In this document: in pieces, positions 44,509 to 53,527 of the stretch
Layout: every line of letters starts with the position of its first letter
Position numbering within the stretch: the stretch's first letter is position 1
From: Flavipsychrobacter sp.
GTDB lineage: Bacteria > Bacteroidota > Bacteroidia > Chitinophagales > Chitinophagaceae
Length of the DNA: 64,000 nt
Direction: 5' to 3'
Assembly (NCBI GenBank): GCA_041392855.1
Contig: JAWKLD010000001.1
Span: forward strand, 2,342,001 to 2,406,000
Made by a program: the position numbers and the translations under genes
Notes under the pieces: generated by a model
Database searches by the model: none
Seen by the model: the letters and a program-made list of their open reading frames with translations, nothing else
What the model was told of the DNA's origin: nothing

Positions 44509-45099
44509 TTATTTCTTAAAAATCAAGGACTTAATGCTACCGTCCATTTTTATATAATCTCCTGGGGCTATATTATCTATGGTCAGCTTTCCTATGCTAT
44601 GTCTTATTAAACGAAGTGTAGGGTATCCTACTGCTGCGGTCATCTTTTTTACCTGCCTGTTTTTCCCTTCAGTAAGTGTTAATGATACCCATGAGGTTGG
44701 GATATTTTTTCTAACTCTTATTGGCGGATTTCTATCATAAACTATGGGAGGTATTTCTAATTTTTTTGCTCTTGCCTTTTTAGTATGATATGGCTTACCA
44801 TTAATAGAAATGGTAACGCCTTCTCTTAATTCTTGTATTGCCTCCTCTGTAATATCGTTATCAACCTGAATTAAATAAGTACGCTCATGTCCAAATTCAG
44901 GATTAAGTAATTTATTATTTATACTCTTATCATTGGTAAGTAATAATAAACCTTCCGTATCATAATCTAACCTGCCTACAGGGTACACATCTTTTGGAAT
45001 ATCTTTTAAATAATCTGCCAATGTTTCTTTATCACCTTCTTTTGAAAATTGAGAAAGCACTTGAAATGGTTTGTAAAAAACTATATACTCAAACTCCAT
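44509..45099 (-). CDS. RsuA/RluE-type 23S/16S rRNA pseudouridine synthase
   Basis: 196 aa. RsuA-family motifs: GRLDYDTEGLLLLTND with the catalytic Asp, EGKNRQVKKMTAAVGYPTLR and LIRHSIGKL. There is no N-terminal S4 domain, and the length fits the RluE type. It makes pseudouridine in rRNA; the exact site cannot be told from sequence. The 265-bp gap to the next gene (45100-45364) is AT-rich and shows nothing else. Confidence 0.88.
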   Translation of the reverse strand: MEFEYIVFYKPFQVLSQFSKEGDKETLADYLKDIPKDVYPVGRLDYDTEGLLLLTNDKSINNKLLNPEFGHERTYLIQVDNDITEEAIQELREGVTISINGKPYHTKKARAKKLEIPPIVYDRNPPIRVRKNIPTSWVSLTLTEGKNRQVKKMTAAVGYPTLRLIRHSIGKLTIDNIAPGDYIKMDGSIKSLIFKK

Positions 45100-45364
45100 A
45101 AAAAATAAGATAAGTGATGTACTAAATAAGAACGGAAGTTACTAAAAACAAAAAAGTCCGGCTAAGTTTGATAACTGCCGAACTTTTATTAGGATGGGTT
45201 AGTAAGCACAATCCTAACACAATATTAAAAATAAAATTTGCTACTAAAAAATAAACTTGTGTTTTTTTTTGATCGTTGAGAAATGTTGCTTCATACTATT
45301 CACAACTTATCAACAATTATCAACCGAGAAAAATAAAAACGTAAACTTTAAAACTGTGTAACAG

Positions 45365-46147
45365 TTACCAATCCTTATCTACTTTTATTGGCACACCTTT
45401 TCCCTTCTTCATCTTGTCTTGCAACTTCTTTTCTTCTTGCTGCAAAGCATTTAGTAGCTGTTCAGCTTGTTGCTTAGAAAGCTTACTGGGCATAGATTGT
45501 GGCTTCTTATCCTGTTGCTCTTGTTTATCTTTTTGTTGCTGTTGTTTATCTTGTTCGTCCTCTTTACCTTCTTTGTTTTCGTCTTTTTTATCCTGCTCTT
45601 TTTTGTCTTCTTTTTTATCTTGCTTGTCTTCGTTCTTATCCTTTTTATTTTTGTCGTCCTTGTCTTTTTTGTCTTTGTTCTTATCTTTTCCTCCACCACC
45701 TCCATTTTGTTTCTTAAGCATCTCTAAAGCGTAAGAAAGGTTGTATTTAGCATCCGCATCCTGAGGGTTTTTCCTTAAAGCTTCTTTATAAAACTTAGCG
45801 GCTTCTGCCCATTTCTTTTCTTCCATATAGGTATTACCTATGTTATAAGCAGCCTCTGCATATGCACCTGTATCTGTTGTAGTTTTAGAAAAGCCTTCCA
45901 TTACTTTTCTAGTCTCATCATACTTTTTTTGTTTGTATAAAGAGTTACCATAGTTAAACCAACCATCCTTATTATTAGGGAATAGCGTTATAGCTTTTTG
46001 ATACTCTTCTGTAGCTTCTTTATACTTCCCTTCTTTGTATAGCTTATTACCTTCTCGTACTTGTTTATTACTATACTGTGCCTGCGCGTGAGTGTACGTT
46101 GCTAAACAAGCTACAAGAGATAATAATATAATACGTAAAGTCTTCAT
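45365..46147 (-). CDS. TPR protein of the Bat aerotolerance locus (BatC-like)
   Basis: 260 aa. Signal peptide (1-23), three TPR units (SNKQVREGNKLYKEGKYKEA; WFNYGNSLYKQKKYDETRKV; AYNIGNTYMEEKKWAEAAKF), then a very long Lys/Asp/Glu/Gln low-complexity tail (about 150-235) and a short basic end. Follows the VWA gene by 9 bp. Bat proteins are linked to aerotolerance and cell envelope in Bacteroidota; the biochemical role is uncertain. batA, batD and batE are not adjacent here. Confidence 0.85.
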   Translation of the reverse strand: MKTLRIILLSLVACLATYTHAQAQYSNKQVREGNKLYKEGKYKEATEEYQKAITLFPNNKDGWFNYGNSLYKQKKYDETRKVMEGFSKTTTDTGAYAEAAYNIGNTYMEEKKWAEAAKFYKEALRKNPQDADAKYNLSYALEMLKKQNGGGGGKDKNKDKKDKDDKNKKDKNEDKQDKKEDKKEQDKKDENKEGKEDEQDKQQQQKDKQEQQDKKPQSMPSKLSKQQAEQLLNALQQEEKKLQDKMKKGKGVPIKVDKDW

Positions 46148-46156
46148 TCGGCTACA

Positions 46157-47158
46157 CTATTTTTTAGTTTTCAACTTACCCGCTGGCAAGAACCATTCAA
46201 TGATTAAGATGATCAATGCAATCAGTAAAAAATACTGGAAATAGCTGGCGTAGTCAACAAACACTACAGACCCTAGCTTCTTTTGCTCCATACCGTTAAG
46301 CTCATCTACAAGCTTACTCGCTGCACGGTTTGTATTGGTCAAGTAGGTATATGTTCCTCTGCCATAAGTGGCTATATCTTTCAAGGCATCTTCATTCAGC
46401 TTGCTAATAACAGGATTCCCATCATCATCAAGCTTAATGGACTTAGTAGCGGGATCAAATATTGTCGTACCATCTCTTGAACCCACACCTACAGTATGTA
46501 CAACAACCCCTGTTTCTGCAGCCTCCTTTACTTTCTCTTTGGCATTCTCATCATGGTCTTCACCATCGGATATAACTATTAGCGATTTGTATTTTTTCTC
46601 TTTTTGAGAAAATGACTTCATAGCAAGATCTACAGCATCACCTATTACAGTACCTTGAGTAGGTACCAGATCAGGACCGGCATTTTGCAACATCATGCGC
46701 ATAGCACTATAATCTATGGTAAGTGGCACTTGTAGATAAGCTCGTCCAGCAAATACAACCAAAGCTACACGATCGTTGCTCATCTTATCCATCATTGACA
46801 ATACCAGCTGCTTAGCTCTAGTAAGCCTATCCGGTTGTATGTCTTTGGCTAACATACTTTTACTCACGTCTAGCGCTATGATCACATCCACGCCACTACG
46901 CTCAACTTTTTCAGTATTGGCACCCATCTGCAAGTTAGCCCAGCCTATAATAGCTATTGCCAATGCCAGTGTCATTAGTGTGAACTTGAGCGTAAGCCTA
47001 CCGGGTATAGCACCGAGCAGTTGTGTCTTTATGAGCCTTTCTTCTCCTAGCCCTTGTTGCTTTTTTTTGCGCCAATATACCATCCATACAAATAGCAGTA
47101 CCAATAATGGAATGGCTATAAGCAAACCTAAATGTGATATGTGCTGAAAGCGTAACAT
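46157..47158 (-). CDS. VWA-domain membrane protein (BatA/BatB-like)
   Basis: 333 aa. Two N-terminal membrane helices (about 10-27, 56-73), a von Willebrand A domain with an intact metal site (ALDVSKSMLAKDI, DxSxS; later GTVIGDAVD and VISDGEDHD), and a C-terminal membrane helix (about 310-327). It is a cell-envelope protein of the Bat group, co-transcribed with the TPR gene downstream. Divergent from uvrD/pcrA. Confidence 0.88.
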   Translation of the reverse strand: MLRFQHISHLGLLIAIPLLVLLFVWMVYWRKKKQQGLGEERLIKTQLLGAIPGRLTLKFTLMTLALAIAIIGWANLQMGANTEKVERSGVDVIIALDVSKSMLAKDIQPDRLTRAKQLVLSMMDKMSNDRVALVVFAGRAYLQVPLTIDYSAMRMMLQNAGPDLVPTQGTVIGDAVDLAMKSFSQKEKKYKSLIVISDGEDHDENAKEKVKEAAETGVVVHTVGVGSRDGTTIFDPATKSIKLDDDGNPVISKLNEDALKDIATYGRGTYTYLTNTNRAASKLVDELNGMEQKKLGSVVFVDYASYFQYFLLIALIILIIEWFLPAGKLKTKK

Positions 47159-47277
47159 ATATAAAATAGAACAACTGCAAATTTAACCTTGTAAGTTATT
47201 TATGAGCATTATAGCTCATGATTTTTAATTTCTTTAACACACAATCCACAGACAGTACTAATTGATGCGCAATAATG

Positions 47278-47285
47278 TAGATTTG
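47278..47285 (+). promoter_or_regulatory. -7 promoter box of the uvrD/pcrA gene
   Basis: TAGATTTG, a perfect TAnnTTTG match, ends 5 bases before the ATG at 47291, implying a leaderless mRNA. Confidence 0.5.
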
Positions 47286-47290
47286 CAATC

Positions 47291-49588
47291 ATGCAGGAAT
47301 ATCTGAAGGGGCTTAATGAACAACAAAAAATAGCCGTAGAACATATTGAGGGACCAATAATGATCGTTGCTGGTGCCGGTAGTGGAAAAACCAAGGTATT
47401 AACTACACGTATAGCCCACCTAATGGGGCAAGGTGTGGATGCGTTTAATATACTCGCGCTGACTTTTACCAACAAAGCAGCAAAGGAAATGAAAGAACGT
47501 ATCGAACTCATATTAGGCAATTCTGAAGCTCGTAATTTATACATAGGTACTTTCCACTCTGTATTCGCAAAAATACTCCGTGCCGAAGCCGATAAACTTG
47601 GTTACCCTAACAACTTTACAATATATGATACCGATGACGCTAAAAATGTCATCAAAACAATTGTCAAGGCAATGAACCTTGACGACAAGCACTATAAGCC
47701 TAATTACATCTACAACCGTATATCTGCTGCTAAAAATGGCTTAATTGACTATAACACGTATAAGCAAGATACTTTTATACAACAAGAAGATGCTAGAAGT
47801 AGCAGGCCACTAATTGGCGAAATATATGAACAGTATGCTAAGCGTTGCTTTAGAAACGGGGCTATGGACTTTGACGATCTACTCTTTAATATGTTCATTC
47901 TTTTATCTAGAGTACCGGAAGTGCTAGCTAAGTACCAACACCGCTTCAAGTTCATACTAATAGATGAGTATCAAGATACCAACTTGGCACAGTATCAAAT
48001 AATAAAAATGCTTGGGGCAGTACACGAAAACATATGCGTAGTAGGTGATGATGCACAAAGTATCTATTCTTTCCGTGGAGCTACCGTGCAAAACATTCTA
48101 CAGTTTCAAGACGACTATGAGGATGTAAAGGTGGTAAAGCTGGAACAAAACTATAGAAGCACCCAATCTATTCTTAATGTTGCCAATACAATTATATCTA
48201 ACAATAAAAACCAGATACCTAAAGACCTTTGGACAGACAATAGCCTTGGTGACAAAATAAAGCTCGTACGTACACTGACTGATAATGACGAAGGACGCTT
48301 CATTGCTGATGCAATAACAGAAATGAAATTGCGCAACCACTATGCCAATAAAGACTTTGCCATACTTTACCGTACCAATGCGCAAAGCCGTTCCTTTGAA
48401 GAAAGTCTCCGTAGGATGAATATCCCCTATAAACTATATGGTGGTGTTTCTTTCTATCAACGTAAGGAGATCAAGGACTACCTAGCTTATCTACGTCTTA
48501 TCGTTAACAAACAAGACGAAGAGAACCTAAAACGCATTATCAACTACCCTGCAAGAGGTATTGGAAAAACCAGCTTGGAGCGTATGATAGTTGTAGCCAA
48601 TGAGCACAACGTTACTCTATGGGATGTATTACAAACACCTCAATCAGCAGGATTAAAAGGTGCCGCTAGTAATGCCATTGAAAACTTTGTGATAATGGTT
48701 AAGAGTTTTCAAACCTTATTAGAAAAGCAAAACGCATACGATGTTGCCTTCGCTGTTGGTAAACATACAGGTTTAGTACAAGATCTATACAACGACAAAT
48801 CAGTAGAAGGTCTAGCTCGATATGAAAACGTACAGGAGTTACTTAACTCAATAAAAGAGTTTACAGAAACGCCAGATGAAGAAGGAGAATTAAAAGACAA
48901 ATCTTTAGGTAGCTACTTACAACAAATATCGCTACTTACTGATGCAGATAATGAGAATGAAGAAGATCAGGATACTGTAAAACTGATGACCATACACGCC
49001 GCTAAAGGTCTGGAGTTTCCATGCGTCTTCTCTGTTGGATTGGAAGAAAACCTCTTTCCAAGTGCTATGAGCATGTACGACAGAGCCGATCTGGAGGAAG
49101 AGCGCCGCTTGTTTTATGTGAGCACCACCCGCGCTAAAGAAAAGCTATGGGTGACTTATGCTAATAGTCGCTACAGATTTGGAAATTTAGTACAAAATGA
49201 ACCAAGTAGGTTTATAGACGAGATACCGGAACAATACCTAGACCGTACCTATACAGGTATGAACAGTACTGCAACTGGATCAGTTGGCTCTTTTGGCAAC
49301 AGACTTGGCAGAAATAAATCTTTTGACAAAGCTCCTTCATTAAAAAAATTAGCTGATAAACTAAATCAAAAAGCACCTCCTGCTCACAGCCCTGCTGCCG
49401 ATTTTAAAGCTGACGACCCGATGGAAATGGAAGTAGGAATGGATATTGAACATATCAAATTTGGCTTTGGGAAAATAACAAGCATTGAGGGTGGTGCTAA
49501 TAATAGAATAGCTACAATAGAGTTTCAAGAAGGACATGGTACTAAAAAAATAATGCTCAACTACGCTAAGATTAAGATAGTTAGGTGA
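47291..49588 (+). CDS. UvrD/PcrA-type superfamily 1 DNA helicase
   Basis: 765 aa. Motif Q and Walker A (LNEQQKIAVEH; AGAGSGKTKVL, about 27-37), Ia (ALTFTNKAAKEMKERI), II (LIDEYQDTN), III (VGDDAQSIYSFRGA), IV (LEQNYRST), V (LMTIHAAKGLEFPCVF) and VI (RRLFYVSTTRAKEKLW). The C-terminal tail has a tudor-like end (GMDIEHIKFGFGKITSIEGG). It acts in nucleotide excision and mismatch repair and in replication restart. Full length, single gene, followed by a terminator. Confidence 0.95.
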   Translation: MQEYLKGLNEQQKIAVEHIEGPIMIVAGAGSGKTKVLTTRIAHLMGQGVDAFNILALTFTNKAAKEMKERIELILGNSEARNLYIGTFHSVFAKILRAEADKLGYPNNFTIYDTDDAKNVIKTIVKAMNLDDKHYKPNYIYNRISAAKNGLIDYNTYKQDTFIQQEDARSSRPLIGEIYEQYAKRCFRNGAMDFDDLLFNMFILLSRVPEVLAKYQHRFKFILIDEYQDTNLAQYQIIKMLGAVHENICVVGDDAQSIYSFRGATVQNILQFQDDYEDVKVVKLEQNYRSTQSILNVANTIISNNKNQIPKDLWTDNSLGDKIKLVRTLTDNDEGRFIADAITEMKLRNHYANKDFAILYRTNAQSRSFEESLRRMNIPYKLYGGVSFYQRKEIKDYLAYLRLIVNKQDEENLKRIINYPARGIGKTSLERMIVVANEHNVTLWDVLQTPQSAGLKGAASNAIENFVIMVKSFQTLLEKQNAYDVAFAVGKHTGLVQDLYNDKSVEGLARYENVQELLNSIKEFTETPDEEGELKDKSLGSYLQQISLLTDADNENEEDQDTVKLMTIHAAKGLEFPCVFSVGLEENLFPSAMSMYDRADLEEERRLFYVSTTRAKEKLWVTYANSRYRFGNLVQNEPSRFIDEIPEQYLDRTYTGMNSTATGSVGSFGNRLGRNKSFDKAPSLKKLADKLNQKAPPAHSPAADFKADDPMEMEVGMDIEHIKFGFGKITSIEGGANNRIATIEFQEGHGTKKIMLNYAKIKIVR

Positions 49589-49623
49589 CGAATCACATTC
49601 GTTACAGTTACCTTTAATATGTT

Positions 49624-49651
49624 AAAAGCTCCTTAATAAGGAGCTTTTTTT
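49624..49651 (+). terminator. Terminator of the helicase gene
   Basis: AAAAGCTCCTT (49624-49634) pairs with AAGGAGCTTTT (49638-49648), 3-nt loop, followed by T residues. Confidence 0.85.
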
Positions 49652-49696
49652 ATGGAAAGGCTATTCTCATTGCACCTCAAAACAAAAAACTAAACT

Positions 49697-51331
49697 ATGC
49701 GTATATCCATCTTGGTATTTCTTCTAGCTAGCTTTCTGGCCAATACCACATCCCACGCCCAAAAACAAGTGCGTGTAGACATTAAAGAAGCAACAGTATT
49801 TCTCAGAGGTGCAGAGCTTACCAGCACTACTAACACAAGCATTCCTAAAGGGGAATCAGAAATATTATTTACCAATATTGCTGGCAATGTCAATGAACAA
49901 AGTCTGAATATTGGTGCTTCTAATGGTGTAGTGGTGCAATCTGCCACTTTTCAAAACAACTATTTAGTTGATGATAATCTATCACCACGTGCACAAGAAA
50001 TAAAGGATAGTATTGAACTGGTACAGAACAAACGCAATAGGTACAATAATGAGCTGAGTGTGATTAATGAACAAGTGGCCATACTTAGTCAGAATAGAAA
50101 AGTAACTGGTGAGGATAAGGGGCTATCGGTAGTAGAGTTGCAAAAAATGCTTGACTTAGTCAAAAACAGGATGGGTGCTCTTCTTAATGAAAAAGATGCA
50201 TTAGCTATCAAAGTAAAAGACGCAGACCAGCTTATCAAAAAGCTAAACCAACAGCTACAACAAGAAAAGAACAAGGGATTTCAACCAGGTGGTCAGTTAT
50301 TGGTGAAGTTTTATGCCACCAAGGCTACTACTACTAATGTTCACATATCTTATGTAGTACCGAACGCAGGATGGACACCTACTTATGACCTACGTGTAGA
50401 TAAAATAAATGCTCCGGTACAACTATTCTACAAAGCACATGTATATCAAAACAGTGGTGTAAGTTGGAATAACGTAAAGCTATCTCTTTCTACAGGCAAC
50501 CCTAACGAGGGAGCGCAAGCTCCGGTAATGCACCCTTGGCGCTTAGCCTTCTATACGCCTCGTCCTATTAACTATAGAAACAATGCCTATAACAATGGTT
50601 CGGGTGCCGGTAAGTATAACGCAGACATGGCAGAAGCCAAAAGCTTGAGCAGCTACGACAGAGAAATAGCGATCAATGAAGCTGCTCCAAGTAGTATCAA
50701 TGATTTTGTACAAGTAGACAACAGCGGCATTGCCACATCGTTTGATATAGACCTACCTTATACCATTTTAAGCAATGGGCAAAAACAAACTGTGGCTATC
50801 AAAAAACATGAACTACCCGCTACATATCGTTACTATGCAGTACCTAAAATTGACAGGGACGCTTTCCTTCAAGCACAAGTAACAGACTGGGAAGATCTAA
50901 ATCTACTGCCTGCACAAACCAATATTTTCTTTGAAGACACCTATGTAGGGCAAGGGTATATTGATGTCCGTAATGTAAAAGACACAATGACACTATCACT
51001 AGGTAGAGATAAGAAGGTAATAATTCGTAGAGAGTGTGAAAAACACTTACGTAGCGAACGTACGATAGGAACTAATGTCAAGAAAAACTACAACTATGCT
51101 ATAAGTGTTCGTAATACAAGAAACGAACCTTTAAACATAACCCTGCTAGACCAAATACCGATAAGTAACGATAAGGATATAGTAATAGAGGATAAGAAAT
51201 ACAAAGGTGCTAACTATAACGAAACTACTGGTGCCGTTACCTGGAAACTAAATATAAAAGCCAATGAAACACAAAAGCTAGACTTAGGTTTCACGGTCAA
51301 GTATCCTAAAGGCAAAAACATTAATTTATAA
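49697..51331 (+). CDS. DUF4139 domain-containing secreted protein (mucoidy-inhibitor MuiA-like)
   Basis: 544 aa. Signal peptide 1-21 (MRISILVFLLASFLANTTSHA), an N-terminal DUF4140-type segment (VRVDIKEATVFLRGAELTST), a coiled coil (about 95-190), then DUF4139 (YVVPNAGWTPTYDLRVDKI ... YRYYAVPKIDRDAFLQAQV ... FEDTYVGQGYIDV ... WKLNIKANETQKLDLGFTVKYP). Role of the family not established; probably periplasmic or surface. Single gene with a terminator. Confidence 0.87.
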   Translation: MRISILVFLLASFLANTTSHAQKQVRVDIKEATVFLRGAELTSTTNTSIPKGESEILFTNIAGNVNEQSLNIGASNGVVVQSATFQNNYLVDDNLSPRAQEIKDSIELVQNKRNRYNNELSVINEQVAILSQNRKVTGEDKGLSVVELQKMLDLVKNRMGALLNEKDALAIKVKDADQLIKKLNQQLQQEKNKGFQPGGQLLVKFYATKATTTNVHISYVVPNAGWTPTYDLRVDKINAPVQLFYKAHVYQNSGVSWNNVKLSLSTGNPNEGAQAPVMHPWRLAFYTPRPINYRNNAYNNGSGAGKYNADMAEAKSLSSYDREIAINEAAPSSINDFVQVDNSGIATSFDIDLPYTILSNGQKQTVAIKKHELPATYRYYAVPKIDRDAFLQAQVTDWEDLNLLPAQTNIFFEDTYVGQGYIDVRNVKDTMTLSLGRDKKVIIRRECEKHLRSERTIGTNVKKNYNYAISVRNTRNEPLNITLLDQIPISNDKDIVIEDKKYKGANYNETTGAVTWKLNIKANETQKLDLGFTVKYPKGKNINL

Positions 51332-51347
51332 GAAGCGATAGATTCAT

Positions 51348-51377
51348 AAAAAAGCCTCACAAAATGTGAGGCTTTTT
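51348..51377. terminator. Bidirectional terminator after the DUF4139 gene
   Basis: GCCTCACA pairs with TGTGAGGC around AAA, flanked by A6 and T5 runs, serving both the DUF4139 gene and the convergent DUF4783-like gene whose stop lies at 51378. Confidence 0.85.
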
Positions 51378-51776
51378 CTATTTCTTTTCAAATCTAATTT
51401 CTCGGAGTATAAATTTGTTATCCAACACTTTCATTACCACATATAATTGGTAATTACCGTTAGATGTTATCAGATTACCAATTGCGTATTTGGTTTTTGG
51501 TCCTGCATTGGCACTACTCTGTATTACTTTAAAATCTTTAACGGCATTTTTATTAAAAAAATCTTTTAATATGATCTCTGCCTGCGCATCGCTGTAAGAT
51601 GCTTGATTATTATTAATGGTAATAGCCACTACTTTATCAAAGTATTTGCCCATACCAGTAACATTTCCCGTACGCACATAGTTCACAACGTCCTCAAGCT
51701 CATCGGCTTGTGCCGATGTTGCTACGAATACGGAGCATAATATTGTGATTACTATTTTCTTTAATAACTGTTTCAT
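51378..51776 (-). CDS. Small secreted protein, DUF4783-like
   Basis: 132 aa. Signal peptide about 1-24 (MKQLLKKIVITILCSVFVATSAQA), then an NTF2-like small domain (VVNYVRTGNVTGMGKYFDKV ... SDAQAEIILKDFFNKN ... KYAIGNLITSNGNYQLYVVM). The pattern matches DUF4783 of Bacteroidota; function unknown. Divergent from gpmI with a 216-bp AT-rich gap. Confidence 0.75.
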   Translation of the reverse strand: MKQLLKKIVITILCSVFVATSAQADELEDVVNYVRTGNVTGMGKYFDKVVAITINNNQASYSDAQAEIILKDFFNKNAVKDFKVIQSSANAGPKTKYAIGNLITSNGNYQLYVVMKVLDNKFILREIRFEKK

Positions 51777-51979
51777 TCTTTCTACAGACTCTTCTGCTCA
51801 TTTAGCAAATTTTAATACTGCAAAAAACTTGCCAAAACACCCGTTTTTTAACTTATTGTTTAATATTTCACATAAGCTTTACTAAAAGGGTACTAAATAT
51901 ACAGTTTTTTATCAATTAGTTATATATCAATTTATCACATTAAAACTAAGGATATATCAATGAAAATTGGCTGAAATTG

Positions 51980-51987
51980 TACTTTTG
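51980..51987 (+). promoter_or_regulatory. -7 promoter box of gpmI
   Basis: TACTTTTG, a perfect TAnnTTTG match, ends 5 bases before the gpmI ATG, implying a leaderless mRNA. Confidence 0.5.
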
Positions 51988-51992
51988 CTTCC

Positions 51993-53519
51993 ATGTCGAA
52001 AAAAGTAATGCTCATTATTATGGACGGGTGGGGTCACGGTCAGAACAAAAAGACTGATGCCATTGCCAATGCAAACACGCCATTTGTTTCTTCTTTATAT
52101 GACAAATATCCCAACTCTGAACTCATTACTTGTGGCGAAGCGGTGGGGCTGCCTGAAGGGCAAATGGGCAATTCTGAAGTAGGACACCTAAATATAGGCG
52201 CAGGCAGGATTGTCTACCAAGAGCTACAACGTATTAATGTAGCCATAAGAGATAAGGAAATCGACAAAAACCCTGCCTTATTGGCTGCTTTTGATAAGGC
52301 TAAAGCCAATAATAGCACGCTACACTATATAGGATTAGTGAGCGATGGGGGGGTGCATTCCCATACCAACCATTTGAAAGCTTTATGCAGCCTTGCTAAG
52401 GATAATGGAGTACCTCATACGGCAGTACATGCTTTTACCGATGGTAGAGATACCGATCCTAAAGGCGGATATGGTTACATAAAAGACCTGCTCCCACATT
52501 TGGAGAAAACAGGGGCACAATTGGCTACTATCTGTGGTAGATACTATGCTATGGATAGAGACAAGCGCTGGGAAAGAGTAGCACTTGCATATAAGGCACT
52601 AACAAAAGGTGAAGGACAAAAAACAACTAGTCCGCTTGAGGCTATACAAGCATCTTATAATAATGATGTTACAGATGAGTTTATCCAACCTATTATAGTT
52701 ACTGGTAACGATGGACAACCTATTGCCAATATAAAAGATGGCGATGTAGTTGTATGTTTTAACTTCCGTACGGATAGATGCAGGGAAATAACCATTGCTT
52801 TAACACAACAAGCTTTTCCCGAACAAGGTATGACTCCTCTTGACTTGCATTATGTAACCATGACGGAGTACGATAAGACCTATAAAAATGTCAATGTCAT
52901 TTTTCATAAAGACAATCTTAACAACACCCTTGGTGAAGTATTAGAAAAAAATGGCAAAAAGCAGATCCGCATTGCAGAAACGGAGAAATACCCGCACGTT
53001 ACCTTCTTCTTCTCAGGTGGTAGAGAACTACCATTTGAAGGTGAAAAAAGATTGATGGCTGACTCGCCAAAAGATGTGGCTACTTATGATGAAAAACCTG
53101 AAATGAGTGCACACGAATTAACAGCACTTATTTTACCTGAAATAAAAAACGAATCTGCTGATTTTATTTGCCTAAACTTCGCTAATGCCGACATGGTAGG
53201 ACATACAGGTGTGTGGGAAGCGGCTATAAAAGCCGCAGAAACTGTAGACCATTGCGTTGGTCAATTAGTACCAGCTGCTTTGGGAAAAAACTATACTATA
53301 TTCCTTACTGCAGACCATGGCAACTCTGATCTATTAGTTAATGAAGATGGTACACCAAACACAGCACATACACTAAACCCTGTGCCTCTGTTTGTCATAG
53401 ACAACGACTTTAATGGAACTGTAGATCCTGGTAAGCTAGGAGACCTAGCCCCAACTATTTTAAAACACATGGGGATACGTATTCCTGAGGATATGACGGG
53501 TGATGTATTGACTGATTAG
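51993..53519 (+). CDS. gpmI: 2,3-bisphosphoglycerate-independent phosphoglycerate mutase
   Basis: 508 aa, normal length. Metal-site motifs of the alkaline-phosphatase superfamily: IMDGWGHG, GQMGNSEVGHLNIGAGRI with the phosphoserine, HAFTDGRDTDPKGG, CGRYYAMDRDKRWER, LNFANADMVGHTG and TADHGNSD. It interconverts 3- and 2-phosphoglycerate in glycolysis with Mn2+. Convergent with the envC-like gene. Confidence 0.97.
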   Translation: MSKKVMLIIMDGWGHGQNKKTDAIANANTPFVSSLYDKYPNSELITCGEAVGLPEGQMGNSEVGHLNIGAGRIVYQELQRINVAIRDKEIDKNPALLAAFDKAKANNSTLHYIGLVSDGGVHSHTNHLKALCSLAKDNGVPHTAVHAFTDGRDTDPKGGYGYIKDLLPHLEKTGAQLATICGRYYAMDRDKRWERVALAYKALTKGEGQKTTSPLEAIQASYNNDVTDEFIQPIIVTGNDGQPIANIKDGDVVVCFNFRTDRCREITIALTQQAFPEQGMTPLDLHYVTMTEYDKTYKNVNVIFHKDNLNNTLGEVLEKNGKKQIRIAETEKYPHVTFFFSGGRELPFEGEKRLMADSPKDVATYDEKPEMSAHELTALILPEIKNESADFICLNFANADMVGHTGVWEAAIKAAETVDHCVGQLVPAALGKNYTIFLTADHGNSDLLVNEDGTPNTAHTLNPVPLFVIDNDFNGTVDPGKLGDLAPTILKHMGIRIPEDMTGDVLTD

Positions 53520-53527
53520 AGTATTTA

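Noticed and set aside
45414..45734. Open frames on both strands over the low-complexity tail of the BatC-like gene.
   Set aside because: They are shadows of the Lys/Asp/Gln-rich coding repeat and have unnatural Leu/Ser/Phe/Cys or Lys/Thr composition.
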